In this document: positions 1 through 6,280 of the stretch, piece by piece | Numbering within the stretch: position 1 is the stretch's first letter | Layout: each line of letters begins with the position of its first letter | From: an uncultured Lactobacillus sp. | GTDB taxonomy: Bacteria; Bacillota; Bacilli; Lactobacillales; Lactobacillaceae | Direction of reading: 5' to 3' | NCBI GenBank assembly: GCA_910587695.1 | Contig: CAJUNC010000029.1 | Span: forward strand, 1 to 13,675 | Length of the DNA stretch: 13,675 nucleotides | Made by a program: the position numbers and the translations under genes | Notes under the pieces: generated by a model | What the model saw: only the letters and a program-made list of their open reading frames with translations | Databases searched by the model: none | Told to the model about the DNA's origin: nothing

Positions 1-551
1 TCCTCCAATTCATCTTCAGGTACTTCGACCTTTAACACGTTGAGATTAAGCCCTTTGGCTCGTGGATCTTTTTGCATCTCGTCGATTTCATCTTGCGTAA
101 ATTGTGATCGTCCCATTTCCGTCGGTGTTCCGCCTCCCCAATACCACGAGTCATTATAACGATCTACCCTTAAATACTCATCATCAAATTTCAGTTTGAT
201 ATAATACTTTCTCTCTTTGACCACATAATTACCTAAGACGTAAGCCCGCATAATTCTTTTTGTAAAAGCCCATCGGTCAATCTCTGGATATTTTGTAGCC
301 TGTTCAGCCAACCTGCTAAAAAACTCTAGGTTAATATTGTGGTCCAGAGACGGTAATCTTCTATTTTCATCAAACCATTCAGCTTCTTCGGGAGTTAGCA
401 CCACCCGTTTAATGATCTCTTCATTGCTGGCCAGCTTGTACCAGCCTCTTTTATTCATCATCCCTTGCTTCACTTTATATGCCGTTCCTTCAGCATTACT
501 TAAGGCATGTACTTCAGCTTTGTTGATCCAAAAATCTTTTTCTTCCGTCAT
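1..551 (-). CDS. DUF1642-like phage protein, 3' end cut by window edge
   Basis: An open frame of at least 183 codons runs off the left edge. The ATG at 551 follows a clear TTTTAGGAGGG ribosome site about 7 bases away, which fixes the start. The protein opens MTEEKDFWINKAEVHAL, has VVLTPEEAEWFDE at about residues 48-60, a Tyr/Lys-rich stretch (KERKYYIKLKF), then WYWGGGTP and a C-terminal FTQDEIDEM plus KVEVPEDELE. A closing strand followed by a threonine/phenylalanine-then-EI helix is typical of the DUF1642 proteins common in early regions of lactic acid bacterial phages. That assignment is from memory of the family's look, not from a search. It is the last visible gene of the minus-strand early operon. 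Its function is unknown; DUF1642 proteins have no assigned biochemical role. Confidence 0.7.
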   Translation of the reverse strand, partial: MTEEKDFWINKAEVHALSNAEGTAYKVKQGMMNKRGWYKLASNEEIIKRVVLTPEEAEWFDENRRLPSLDHNINLEFFSRLAEQATKYPEIDRWAFTKRIMRAYVLGNYVVKERKYYIKLKFDDEYLRVDRYNDSWYWGGGTPTEMGRSQFTQDEIDEMQKDPRAKGLNLNVLKVEVPEDELE

Positions 552-564
552 TTTGTTAACCCTC

Positions 565-810
565 CTAAAATTTATCTTTTCCACCTTTAGCCACCGTCTC
601 GATCGTGACCTTGCAAATTTCATGTGGGATTTTGCGTGGCCCCTTGGTATTCATATATTCTTGCGCTTTTTCCTTGCTTTTGAATTTAGCAGCTTCCCAG
701 TAAGTGTACGTGTAACTATATCCCCCCATATGTCCATATTTTAAATAGCCATATTTTTGATTTTTTGGATAATCAGGATAATACAGCTTAATTACGTAAT
801 ACTTGATCAT
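565..810 (-). CDS. Small tyrosine-rich phage protein of unknown function
   Basis: The product is 81 residues starting MIKYYVIKLYYPDY and ending in a basic tail (KVTIETVAKGGKDKF). A GTG at 819 would add three residues, but GAGGTG sits directly on that codon and is correctly spaced (6 bases) for the ATG at 810, so 810 is preferred. The protein is unusually rich in Tyr and Lys, with YGYLKYGHMGGYSYTYTYW in the middle followed by a helix EKAQEYMN. The layout (a YYVIK strand, a variable aromatic hairpin, then a helix and a final strand) recalls small accessory proteins of Firmicutes phages. I do not recognise a named family. The stop codon lies within the ribosome site of the next gene, so the two are probably translationally coupled. 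Confidence 0.65.
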   Translation of the reverse strand: MIKYYVIKLYYPDYPKNQKYGYLKYGHMGGYSYTYTYWEAAKFKSKEKAQEYMNTKGPRKIPHEICKVTIETVAKGGKDKF

Positions 811-815
811 AATGA

Positions 816-1295
816 TCACCTCACTTTAAAAAATTCTGCTGGATCGTAGTCAAGATTTTTCATAATGTCGTAAAATTGTACCTTACCTTTTGTCGTAATT
901 CTCCGAGTATTGACATTCTTGCTTAACCCGAAGATCCGCATCTTAAAATCATTCTTGCGTGGCACAACTACTTCAACAGCTTTTTTAAATCGTCGTTGAA
1001 ATAAGTTAAATCTCAACTTAGCAGCTGGATCAGCACCATAACGACCATCTAAACTAGACTTGACATCATACACATGTAAAATCCGACCGTTGCGATCGTA
1101 AATTACAAAATCAGGTTTGTACGTGATTGCAGTCATTGTCCCCGCTTTTTCAAGCACGAATCGGGGATGCACGTCAAATTCATAACCGCTATCTCTAACA
1201 AACCGCTGATAAAAATCAGCTTCTTTTTGTGAGTCAAACACGTATCCATCTAACTCCACCTTACGGCCAAAATGCGTACCAGCTTTATTCTTCAT
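816..1295 (-). CDS. DUF1064 PD-(D/E)XK-type endonuclease
   Basis: The product is 159 residues and looks like a phage nuclease of the DUF1064 family. From the chosen start the candidate catalytic residues are E25 (QKEADFY), D62 in KPDFVIYD and the D77-x-K79 pair in HVYDVKSS, the order expected of a PD-(D/E)XK core; here the third acidic position is Asp rather than Glu. The rest is basic (FQRRFKKAVEVVVPRK), as expected for DNA binding. The frame stays open upstream to 1358, but the ATG at 1295 has AAGGA eight bases ahead and gives the usual family N-terminus (MKNKAGTHFGRK). It overlaps the preceding gene by 11 bases. DUF1064 genes often sit where other phages carry a RusA-type resolvase, so a branched-DNA processing role in replication or recombination is plausible but inferred. 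Confidence 0.8.
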   Translation of the reverse strand: MKNKAGTHFGRKVELDGYVFDSQKEADFYQRFVRDSGYEFDVHPRFVLEKAGTMTAITYKPDFVIYDRNGRILHVYDVKSSLDGRYGADPAAKLRFNLFQRRFKKAVEVVVPRKNDFKMRIFGLSKNVNTRRITTKGKVQFYDIMKNLDYDPAEFFKVR

Positions 1296-1836
1296 CGTCA
1301 TCTTCCTTAACTTCATACCATGCTTTAGCCATGCCAGCGTATTCGATACGAGCTTCATTTAGCTTCTTCAACAAGTCTGAGGTACTTTCAAAGTTCAGCT
1401 CTTTGGCGATCTCATCAAACGAATATCCTTCTGCCATTCTGACTAATACTTTGCGTGGGTTAAAATCACTCTTTAATTCATATTTCTCAGTCAACAAGAA
1501 ACTGTCGATAATATCTGCCGTGATTTCTGCTTCATGTTCGATCACTTGATCTTCGCCAACATCAAGCGATAACTGTTCATTTTGCACCGTTGTCCAAGTC
1601 CCTGATGTATCGCGTTCATAATACTCAACTGGTTCTAACGTCTCTGCGTCGACCTTTTGTGTGTAACGTGTTACAGCTGACTCGATCGTGAACCGTACAA
1701 CGCCATCTAATTTCAACTTCTGCAACTCGTCTAATTGATTTAACAGACCTGATCCAGCCAGCTTTTCTGTAATCGTGATGTTTCCTTTTGCATCCACCTT
1801 GAAATTATCGATCCCTGCGTAAAATTCTAAACTCAT
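1285..1836 (-). CDS. Conserved-looking phage early protein, unknown function
   Basis: The product is 183 residues, acidic, ending KEDDDEE. The ATG at 1836 follows AGGAGGAAGACAAC, a strong ribosome site. The N-terminal half looks like beta-strand (FKVDAKGNITITEKL, RFTIESAVTRYTQKV), and the middle (EDQVIEHEAEITADIIDSFLL) is probably helical. Residues about 127-150 (NPRKVLVRMAEGYSFDEIAKELNF) look like a helix-turn-helix segment of the 'FDEIAKEL' type and may contact DNA. I do not recognise the family. It lies between a 30-codon membrane protein gene and the DUF1064 nuclease and overlaps the latter by 11 bases, so it is part of the same transcript and perhaps the same functional block. A DNA-metabolism role would be a guess from context only. 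Confidence 0.7.
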   Translation of the reverse strand: MSLEFYAGIDNFKVDAKGNITITEKLAGSGLLNQLDELQKLKLDGVVRFTIESAVTRYTQKVDAETLEPVEYYERDTSGTWTTVQNEQLSLDVGEDQVIEHEAEITADIIDSFLLTEKYELKSDFNPRKVLVRMAEGYSFDEIAKELNFESTSDLLKKLNEARIEYAGMAKAWYEVKEDDDEE

Positions 1837-1855
1837 GTTGTCTTCCTCCTAATTT

Positions 1856-1948
1856 TTACTTGTTGTCAAATCCTGCCCAAACCAGCAAGATAAAAATCAC
1901 TAACAATGCTACAGCTGATAAAATACCGATTGCTTTAAGCACCAGCAT
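1856..1948 (-). CDS. 30-residue single-span membrane peptide
   Basis: This short frame encodes MLVLKAIGILSAVALLVIF followed by ILLVWAGFDNK. It is almost entirely one hydrophobic helix (residues about 3-25), with a single Lys near the start and a short polar tail. The ATG at 1948 lies inside the end of the preceding gene (14-base overlap), with GGAG about ten bases upstream. The stop lies just before the ribosome site of the next gene. The fit between two genes, the ribosome site and the membrane-helix composition support a real gene. The function is unknown; such peptides in phage early regions could modulate the host membrane or exclude other phages, but nothing here decides that. Confidence 0.55.
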   Translation of the reverse strand: MLVLKAIGILSAVALLVIFILLVWAGFDNK

Positions 1949-2213
1949 TTTTTAATTTCTCCGCTAATTCAATACATTTTTGCTCTAATTTATTTTGGAC
2001 GGCTTTAACATTTGTGATCCATTCAGCTAAACTTTTCGCATCCATTTCTTTTAATGCAGCATTTGCATAAGCCTTAAGAGCACTTGCTAACGTTGGATAG
2101 TAGTTAACATCATATGAACTTGTTTTCGCACTATCTTTGGTCCGTTTTCGTTTCAAGTTATACGTGTACGTATCGCTTTCGATCGAATACACATCATCTA
2201 ATTTGATTACCAT
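1935..2213 (-). CDS. Small phage protein, DUF5405-like
   Basis: The product is 92 residues. The ATG at 2213 has AGGAGG seven bases upstream. The pattern is an N-terminal 'I-x-Y-x-I-x-S-D-x-Y-x-Y' stretch (DDVYSIESDTYTYNLKRK), a basic linker, a YYPTLASALKAYA segment and a long C-terminal helix (VKAVQNKLEQKCIELAEKLK). This order of an ordered strand, then 'tasl.eAl..Y', then a helix is how I remember DUF5405-type proteins of Gram-positive phages, which have no known function. The family name is a tentative recollection. The gene ends inside the start of the 30-codon membrane peptide. About 100 bases upstream of it contain no gene that I can support. Confidence 0.65.
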   Translation of the reverse strand: MVIKLDDVYSIESDTYTYNLKRKRTKDSAKTSSYDVNYYPTLASALKAYANAALKEMDAKSLAEWITNVKAVQNKLEQKCIELAEKLKNAGA

Positions 2214-2316
2214 ATAAACCTCCTAGCTCGTACTGAGCGCATTTTATATACTTCATGAATAATTTATCGTCTGTTGTGGTAAAGTCGCTTATTTACAACT
2301 TAATCACGCTTAAAAC

Positions 2317-2466
2317 TCATTTCTTGGCTTTCTGCCACTCATCAGAGATCAAACCATTCTTTTCTCGATACTCTCTTAAAGTGGGACCATACCGAAACGG
2401 TTCACCAAGTTTACTTCCTGTCTTCTTTGCATCCCAGTGAATAATGCGACCTTGACTATTTTTCAT
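2317..2466 (-). CDS. 49-residue basic protein of unknown function
   Basis: The frame encodes MKNSQGRIIHWDAKKTGSKL then a Gly/Pro-containing basic stretch and EYREKNGLISDEWQKAKK. The ATG at 2466 follows GGAGGGAGCGCA, a good ribosome site, and overlaps the end of the XRE gene by 11 bases, which is the usual coupling pattern in this operon. The peptide is strongly basic and contains Trp and paired aromatic residues. I do not recognise it. Small proteins with an 'RIIHWD..KxG..LGxP' motif could bind nucleic acid, but that is only composition. The reverse strand across the same bases has an open frame that I regard as a shadow, because it lacks a ribosome site. Confidence 0.6.
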   Translation of the reverse strand: MKNSQGRIIHWDAKKTGSKLGEPFRYGPTLREYREKNGLISDEWQKAKK

Positions 2467-2890
2467 TGCGCTCCCTCCGTTTGAATGTTGACAATGCTAG
2501 ATCAAACATGCGTTGCTGTGTTTCTTGCTTTTCCTTATATCTCAATTCGTCTGATTTGTTTCGATAGCGTTTAAGCTCTTTATAAGCTTCTTCATAGCTC
2601 ATCGTTCCAACACTAGCCGCTCTAACTAATTTACCGACGGCGTCCCACACCGCATCATGTGCTTTTTGATGTTCTAATTCGCTTGTGGGTCCAGCTTTAT
2701 CTTCGATACCTTGCAGATAACTGACAGGCACACCGAAGTAATTTGCTAGCTTGATCCATGTTTCAAGTTTAGGATTTCTCTTACCTGTTTCATATTGGCT
2801 TATCGTGTTAGGAGCTAAACCAGTATTGTTAGCTAGATTTGCCAAGGTAAGACCTCTTTCTGCCCGCAGTTCTCTAATTCTGTTTCCCAA
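2456..2890 (-). CDS. XRE-family transcriptional regulator with helical C-terminus
   Basis: The 144-residue product has a clear N-terminal XRE helix-turn-helix: RIRELRAERGLTLANLANNT at residues 4-23, recognition part APNTISQYETGKRNPKLETW, and a closing LANYFGVPVSYLQGI up to about residue 62. The C-terminal half (about 75-144) is charged and helical with no peptidase motif. The start is a TTG at 2890 with AAGGAG about ten bases upstream; no in-frame ATG fits. It overlaps the end of the small basic gene upstream by 17 bases. This is the second repressor-like protein in the early operon, far from the cI/cro switch. It may time later gene expression or counter a host or prophage regulator. The role is inferred from family and position. 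Confidence 0.85.
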   Translation of the reverse strand: MGNRIRELRAERGLTLANLANNTGLAPNTISQYETGKRNPKLETWIKLANYFGVPVSYLQGIEDKAGPTSELEHQKAHDAVWDAVGKLVRAASVGTMSYEEAYKELKRYRNKSDELRYKEKQETQQRMFDLALSTFKRRERNEK

Positions 2891-2975
2891 CTTTCGTACG
2901 CTCCTTTGCTCGATCTAGCTTCTTTTGTCGACGACGTCGTTTATCACGACGTTTACTTCTTTTCTTTCCTGTCAT
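2874..2975 (-). CDS. 33-residue highly basic peptide (KRR-rich)
   Basis: The frame encodes MTGKKRSKRRDKRRRRQKKL then DRAKERTKVGKQN. Around half the residues are Lys or Arg, so it should bind nucleic acid or an acidic protein. The ATG at 2975 follows AAAGGAG six bases away. The stop falls 17 bases inside the XRE gene, whose TTG start is thus likely reached by coupled translation. This is the most charge-biased peptide in the window. I know no named family for it. It is missed easily because of its length. Confidence comes from the ribosome site and the snug fit between neighbours rather than from homology. Confidence 0.6.
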   Translation of the reverse strand: MTGKKRSKRRDKRRRRQKKLDRAKERTKVGKQN

Positions 2976-2988
2976 TTGTTTCTCCTTT

Positions 2989-3183
2989 CTAAGGTATGAT
3001 CCACACAATATAATCTGTATTAGCCAAGTACGTCATGTCGTCTTCTGTTACTTTTACGAACCGATTGTCACCAAAAGGTTGTTCGTCTTGTGGAATAGGC
3101 TCTAAAATGCAATTTTGAAGTAGTACGTCATCAGCAAGTTTTACAAAATTAACGTGCTTTTTATTTTCAAGATCAAATTTCAT
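2989..3183 (-). CDS. 64-residue acidic phage protein, unknown function
   Basis: The ATG at 3183 has GAGGAG about nine bases upstream. The product (MKFDLENKKHVNFVKLADDV ... TDYIVWIIP) is acidic with alternating hydrophobic residues and no membrane helix or metal motif. It lies five bases after the preceding gene's stop, which places it in the same transcript. I do not recognise the family; it has the look of the many 60-70 residue accessory proteins of Lactobacillus phage early regions. Confidence 0.6.
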   Translation of the reverse strand: MKFDLENKKHVNFVKLADDVLLQNCILEPIPQDEQPFGDNRFVKVTEDDMTYLANTDYIVWIIP

Positions 3184-3188
3184 ATTAA

Positions 3189-3704
3189 CTAGCTCCTCTC
3201 CCTTCCTGTTAACGATTTGGTTTCCATCACAAACATGTCGTACTTACTCAAAGTATCCTTAATTTTATTCAAGACAATTTTTAATTCGTCTAAATTATCT
3301 TCCGTGCTGTTCACATAAAAATCCGAGATCACTTTTTCAATATCAGCACTCATTAGATAGACAGCGTCAGCCGTTTCATGACGCTTAAATCTCAAGAAGT
3401 CGTCGACCATTTTATTGACGCTCGTTTGCAGTTCTGGATTAAGTGGCTTTTTCTCGAGCTTGATCGCATCTTGTGGATCTGGAAACATTGTGATCACTTG
3501 CCGTTTTTTAACGTCTAAAATAATCGCAATGTCTTGATATCGATAACGATCTCTGTCATTCTCTTCTCTCTTAACAAATACACACTCTTTTAACAGTCGA
3601 TTTGCCCAATCGCCCAAAGTATCTTTAGTTTGTCCAAAACGCTGCTTGATACGCTCTGTTGCGTGTAGTGTGATCGTGTATTCTTCTGGATTAGGAATTC
3701 CCAT
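3189..3704 (-). CDS. Phage protein with RelE/DUF4258-like N-terminus
   Basis: The product is 171 residues. The ATG at 3704 is preceded by GAGG spanning the preceding gene's TAA stop. Residues 11-75 have the pattern 'TLHATERIKQRFGQ ... RYRYQDIAIILDVKKRQVIT-MFPD': a helix with HxxxRIxQR followed by paired strands ending in V-I-T-M-F. This resembles the DUF4258 or BrnT-like ribonuclease-toxin fold, though I cannot confirm it. Residues about 90-165 are helical (VNKMVDDFLRFKR, LKIVLNKIKDTLSKYD) and may be a separate oligomerisation or partner-binding region. If the N-terminus is an RNase fold, this could be a host-takeover protein. That is a hypothesis; a catalytically inactive or unrelated protein is equally possible. 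Confidence 0.65.
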   Translation of the reverse strand: MGIPNPEEYTITLHATERIKQRFGQTKDTLGDWANRLLKECVFVKREENDRDRYRYQDIAIILDVKKRQVITMFPDPQDAIKLEKKPLNPELQTSVNKMVDDFLRFKRHETADAVYLMSADIEKVISDFYVNSTEDNLDELKIVLNKIKDTLSKYDMFVMETKSLTGRERS

Positions 3705-3708
3705 TCGC

Positions 3709-4122
3709 TTACCTCATTTCTCCATTTTCTCGTCTTCTATACATCTGGTCATATAGCGTTGTTAGTTGAACCTGCAGCTTTTCTACGTCCGTTGCTTGCT
3801 TTAGATCGCCGTTATACTTAACTTCCAGATATGCAAGAAACTTAGCTCCGTCTTCAACAAATCGCCACCCTTGCCGTTTCTCTTCCTCTGCCACCGCTAT
3901 TGCGTCCCACACCGCCTTGACCCTTTTCTCGTCATGCTCTTTGATATACTTGCGAAATATCGGTGCTTGTTCTTCATGAGCTTCTGCGTGGATCTCAAGC
4001 TTTCTGATGATATTTGTTTGCATCATTGCTTGTCGCAAATACGCCTTAACAGCGATCGACTCGTTTAGATTTTCATATTTCATGATCTCAACGTATTGCA
4101 CTTGATTCATGTATCGGCTCAT
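3709..4122 (-). CDS. Helical phage protein downstream of the helicase, unknown
   Basis: The product is 137 residues beginning MSRYMNQVQYVEIMKYENLN. An ATG at 4143 would extend it by seven residues, but that codon has no ribosome site; GAGGTG lies six bases ahead of the ATG at 4122, so I chose 4122. The SD overlaps the helicase stop region, suggesting coupled translation. The sequence is predicted mostly helical and charged (EIHAEAHEEQAPIFRKYIKE, AVWDAIAVAEEEKRQGW), with an arginine-rich tail (YRRRENGEMR). I do not recognise a family. Its place just after the DnaB-type helicase would suit a replication accessory, for example a helicase partner, but no motif shows that. Confidence 0.65.
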   Translation of the reverse strand: MSRYMNQVQYVEIMKYENLNESIAVKAYLRQAMMQTNIIRKLEIHAEAHEEQAPIFRKYIKEHDEKRVKAVWDAIAVAEEEKRQGWRFVEDGAKFLAYLEVKYNGDLKQATDVEKLQVQLTTLYDQMYRRRENGEMR

Positions 4123-4132
4123 GCTCATCACC

Positions 4133-5368
4133 TCATTCCTCATTGTTTGGTTCGATAAACGTCATATAACGTCCCTCGAAATAATAGTCAATCGTACCTA
4201 ATGCACCTTCACGATTCTTCTGGATCGTTAATTGAACAACTTTTGGATCATCTTCATATGGTCTATGCAAGAAAGCTACAACGTTGCTATCTTGTTCAAT
4301 CGATCCTGAGTCACGCAGATTGGAAAGTTGCGGTGTTTGATTAGCATTTACTTCTCGATTGAGCTGGGCTAACACCACGATCGGAACGTTATACTCATTT
4401 GCCATGATCTTTAGTTCTCGTGAGATCTGTCCGATCTGTTCCCACCGTTGCGCTCGGCTATTTTCAACTTTGATCAAACCAATGTAATCAACGATCGCTA
4501 CATACTTGTTTTGCTTTGATTTAGCTGCATTTTCTCTGATGATCGATAAGATACCACTCAAAGATAAAACTTTGTCATACACACGTAATTTACGTTCTCT
4601 GTACCATTCGATCGCATCTGCTACTACTTCACGTTCGTATTTTTGAAGAACCTTTGCAGGTCTCTTTAATCGCTGTGATGAAATATTAGTGTGTCGTGCT
4701 ACAAATCTGTTAAGCATCTCACGCTTGTTCATCTCTAGTGTGAAGAAATCGACCTGCACTTCTGGATCATTGCTTATGATCTGATACGCTAAGTTCACCC
4801 CATAAGCTGTTTTACCAACAGATGGACGTGCACCGATCGTCAGTAACATCGATCCATACAGACCACCAGCTAAGAAATTATCTAACTTAGGAAAGCTCTT
4901 GATCCCAACTGGCATATCGTTATACATGCGATAACTCAGATCATCCATTGCCTCATCAAGATAGCCTTTGTCATCTTCTTCATCAGTCTTCTTTAAATTT
5001 TCAATTGCCGATGCAAGTTGGCTAAGCTCTTCTTTTTTGGGCGACATTTGATACAACACAACTGCCTCATCTAGCTTTTTCTTAGCTGCTACTTTATGCA
5101 GTGCTTTTACATCACTTGTAATGCTTGCCGTTGAAAATACCGACTCTCGCATATCTTCAAGATCTTTATAGCTTAGTTGTCCGTCATACTTATCTAGTTC
5201 GCTATATACGTTGAGTGTCGTTCGTTCATTCGCATCTAAACTCTGTAAAACTTCTACAACGTTTCTAAAACGGGTATCTTCAAACCAAGTCGCATTTACA
5301 GATACAACATCGACCAAATCAGGTTTGCTAAGAAACGTTGCGATCACTCTTTGCTCTAGCTCGTTCAA
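4133..5368 (-). CDS. dnaB: DnaB-type replicative DNA helicase
   Basis: The 411-residue product is a phage replicative helicase that would unwind the fork as a hexamer. A reduced N-terminal domain spans about residues 1-95; the RecA-like C-terminal domain carries Walker A GARPSVGKT at 179-187, LEMNKREM at 211-218 (the 'SLEMs' position of DnaB), Walker B VAIVDYIGLI at about 290-299, LAQLNR at 333-338 and LRDSGSIEQDSN at 351-362. It is a little shorter than bacterial DnaB (about 440-470), mainly in the N-terminal and linker part. The start is a TTG at 5368 with AAGGTG seven bases upstream, 41 bases inside the initiator gene, so translation is coupled. No DnaC/DnaI-type loader is visible in the window; the adjacent initiator or the host must recruit it. 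Confidence 0.95.
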   Translation of the reverse strand: MNELEQRVIATFLSKPDLVDVVSVNATWFEDTRFRNVVEVLQSLDANERTTLNVYSELDKYDGQLSYKDLEDMRESVFSTASITSDVKALHKVAAKKKLDEAVVLYQMSPKKEELSQLASAIENLKKTDEEDDKGYLDEAMDDLSYRMYNDMPVGIKSFPKLDNFLAGGLYGSMLLTIGARPSVGKTAYGVNLAYQIISNDPEVQVDFFTLEMNKREMLNRFVARHTNISSQRLKRPAKVLQKYEREVVADAIEWYRERKLRVYDKVLSLSGILSIIRENAAKSKQNKYVAIVDYIGLIKVENSRAQRWEQIGQISRELKIMANEYNVPIVVLAQLNREVNANQTPQLSNLRDSGSIEQDSNVVAFLHRPYEDDPKVVQLTIQKNREGALGTIDYYFEGRYMTFIEPNNEE

Positions 5369-6227
5369 TCTCTAACACCTTCTCTTTTAGCTCTGGAAAT
5401 TCATTGACGATATTTTTTACATCTTCATCCGTAAACCACTCTGGATGGTTTTTATATTGCATTGGAAAAGCATCCCGTCTGCTCTCTCTTTCTTCTCTTT
5501 CAAGATCTAAGGTCGTCCGCTCGGCTGGGGCGGAACTAGGGACGGTTTTAGGGTTGACAGGGGAACTACTGCCACCTACGTTGTACTCATCATTCCAACA
5601 CTCTCCGTTAAACCACGTTGATCCTTGTTTGATATACTGTTTGCTTGTTCTTTGCACTCTGATCTGAGTCAGATAATTCACGATACCTGTTTGGATATCT
5701 TTGTTGGTTGTACCCTTTTTGATTGCTCTCTTATATGCTTCAAAAGCTTTCTTTTTACCTTCTTTACGTGGATACAACTTCCAAAGTTTGTTGAAATCTT
5801 CATCTAGCTGCTTCTCTCTAATTTTTTTCGAATCTGATTGATCATTATTAGATGTATTACTAGATGTATTATTCTCTTTATCATTTTCTAAATAGGGCCT
5901 ATAATTTTCTAAATAGGGGGTAGTTAATTTTCTAACTACCTTCATAGTCCGCTTTTTAACTTGCTTTCCTTCTCGATCATAGTCAATCTTGATATATCCT
6001 TTATCAGATAAATTGTTGATTATCTGGGAACATCTTCCCTTAGATATACCAAAAAACTCACTGAAATATTTATTGCTGGCGTAGCATCCTTTACCATTAT
6101 CCAAACTTTCAATTTCAGTAATGAAAACTACCTCCATTATTTTTAAGTTAGGATCCAACCAATATTCCTTAGGAATCCACACGCCTCTAAATCCTCTTGA
6201 CTCATTGGTTATTTTTCGTTCAGCCAT
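5328..6227 (-). CDS. Winged-helix replication initiator (replisome organizer)
   Basis: The 299-residue product should bind the phage origin and recruit the helicase. Residues about 8-95 form a winged-helix domain (VWIPKEYW, a recognition-like segment NKYFSEFFGISKGRCSQIIN, NLSDKGYIKIDYD). Residues 103-133 are a low-complexity linker with PYLEN twice and NTS repeats. Residues about 143-215 hold the 'FNKLWKLYPRKEGKKKAFEAY' motif and a closing TWFNGECWNDEY typical of these initiators' C-terminal domain. The remaining tail is charged and helical. AAAGGAGGTGCAACG before the ATG at 6227 is one of the strongest ribosome sites in the window. It is immediately followed by the helicase with a 41-base overlap. 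The linker DNA carries direct and inverted repeats, so the gene probably contains its own origin. Confidence 0.85.
   Translation of the reverse strand: MAERKITNESRGFRGVWIPKEYWLDPNLKIMEVVFITEIESLDNGKGCYASNKYFSEFFGISKGRCSQIINNLSDKGYIKIDYDREGKQVKKRTMKVVRKLTTPYLENYRPYLENDKENNTSSNTSNNDQSDSKKIREKQLDEDFNKLWKLYPRKEGKKKAFEAYKRAIKKGTTNKDIQTGIVNYLTQIRVQRTSKQYIKQGSTWFNGECWNDEYNVGGSSSPVNPKTVPSSAPAERTTLDLEREERESRRDAFPMQYKNHPEWFTDEDVKNIVNEFPELKEKVLEIERARAKSDRNVS
5848..5940. repeat. Iteron-like repeats and palindrome: candidate phage replication origin
   Basis: Inside the linker part of the initiator gene, the 15-mer ATTTTCTAAATAGGG occurs perfectly at 5883-5897 and 5904-5918 (21-base period). A degenerate third copy, ATTTTCTAACTAC, lies at 5927-5939. 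The third copy is the loop and right arm of a perfect inverted repeat GGTAGTT-N8-AACTACC at 5919-5925/5934-5940. A second AT-rich tandem repeat, [TC]TAGATGTATTA, lies at 5848-5859 and 5860-5871. Origins placed within the initiator gene are known in lactococcal and other phages of the replisome-organizer type. The repeats seen here are direct observation; origin activity is inference. Confidence 0.6.
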
Positions 6228-6280
6228 CGTTGCACCTCCTTTTTATCGGGCTTCCCACCCTTTCGGCGATTGTACGTTCG

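Noticed and set aside
337..744. Plus-strand open frame of 135 codons near the left end
   Set aside because: It spans two well-supported minus-strand genes with good ribosome sites and has none of its own; its composition is that of an antisense shadow.
2214..2316. Possible gene or promoter in the 103-base gap
   Set aside because: A 20-codon frame lacks a ribosome site, and no -35/-10 pair with proper spacing is convincing.
5338..5807. Two plus-strand open frames opposite the initiator gene
   Set aside because: They are antisense to a gene with clear domain motifs, have no ribosome site, and show Ser/Leu/Phe-rich shadow composition.
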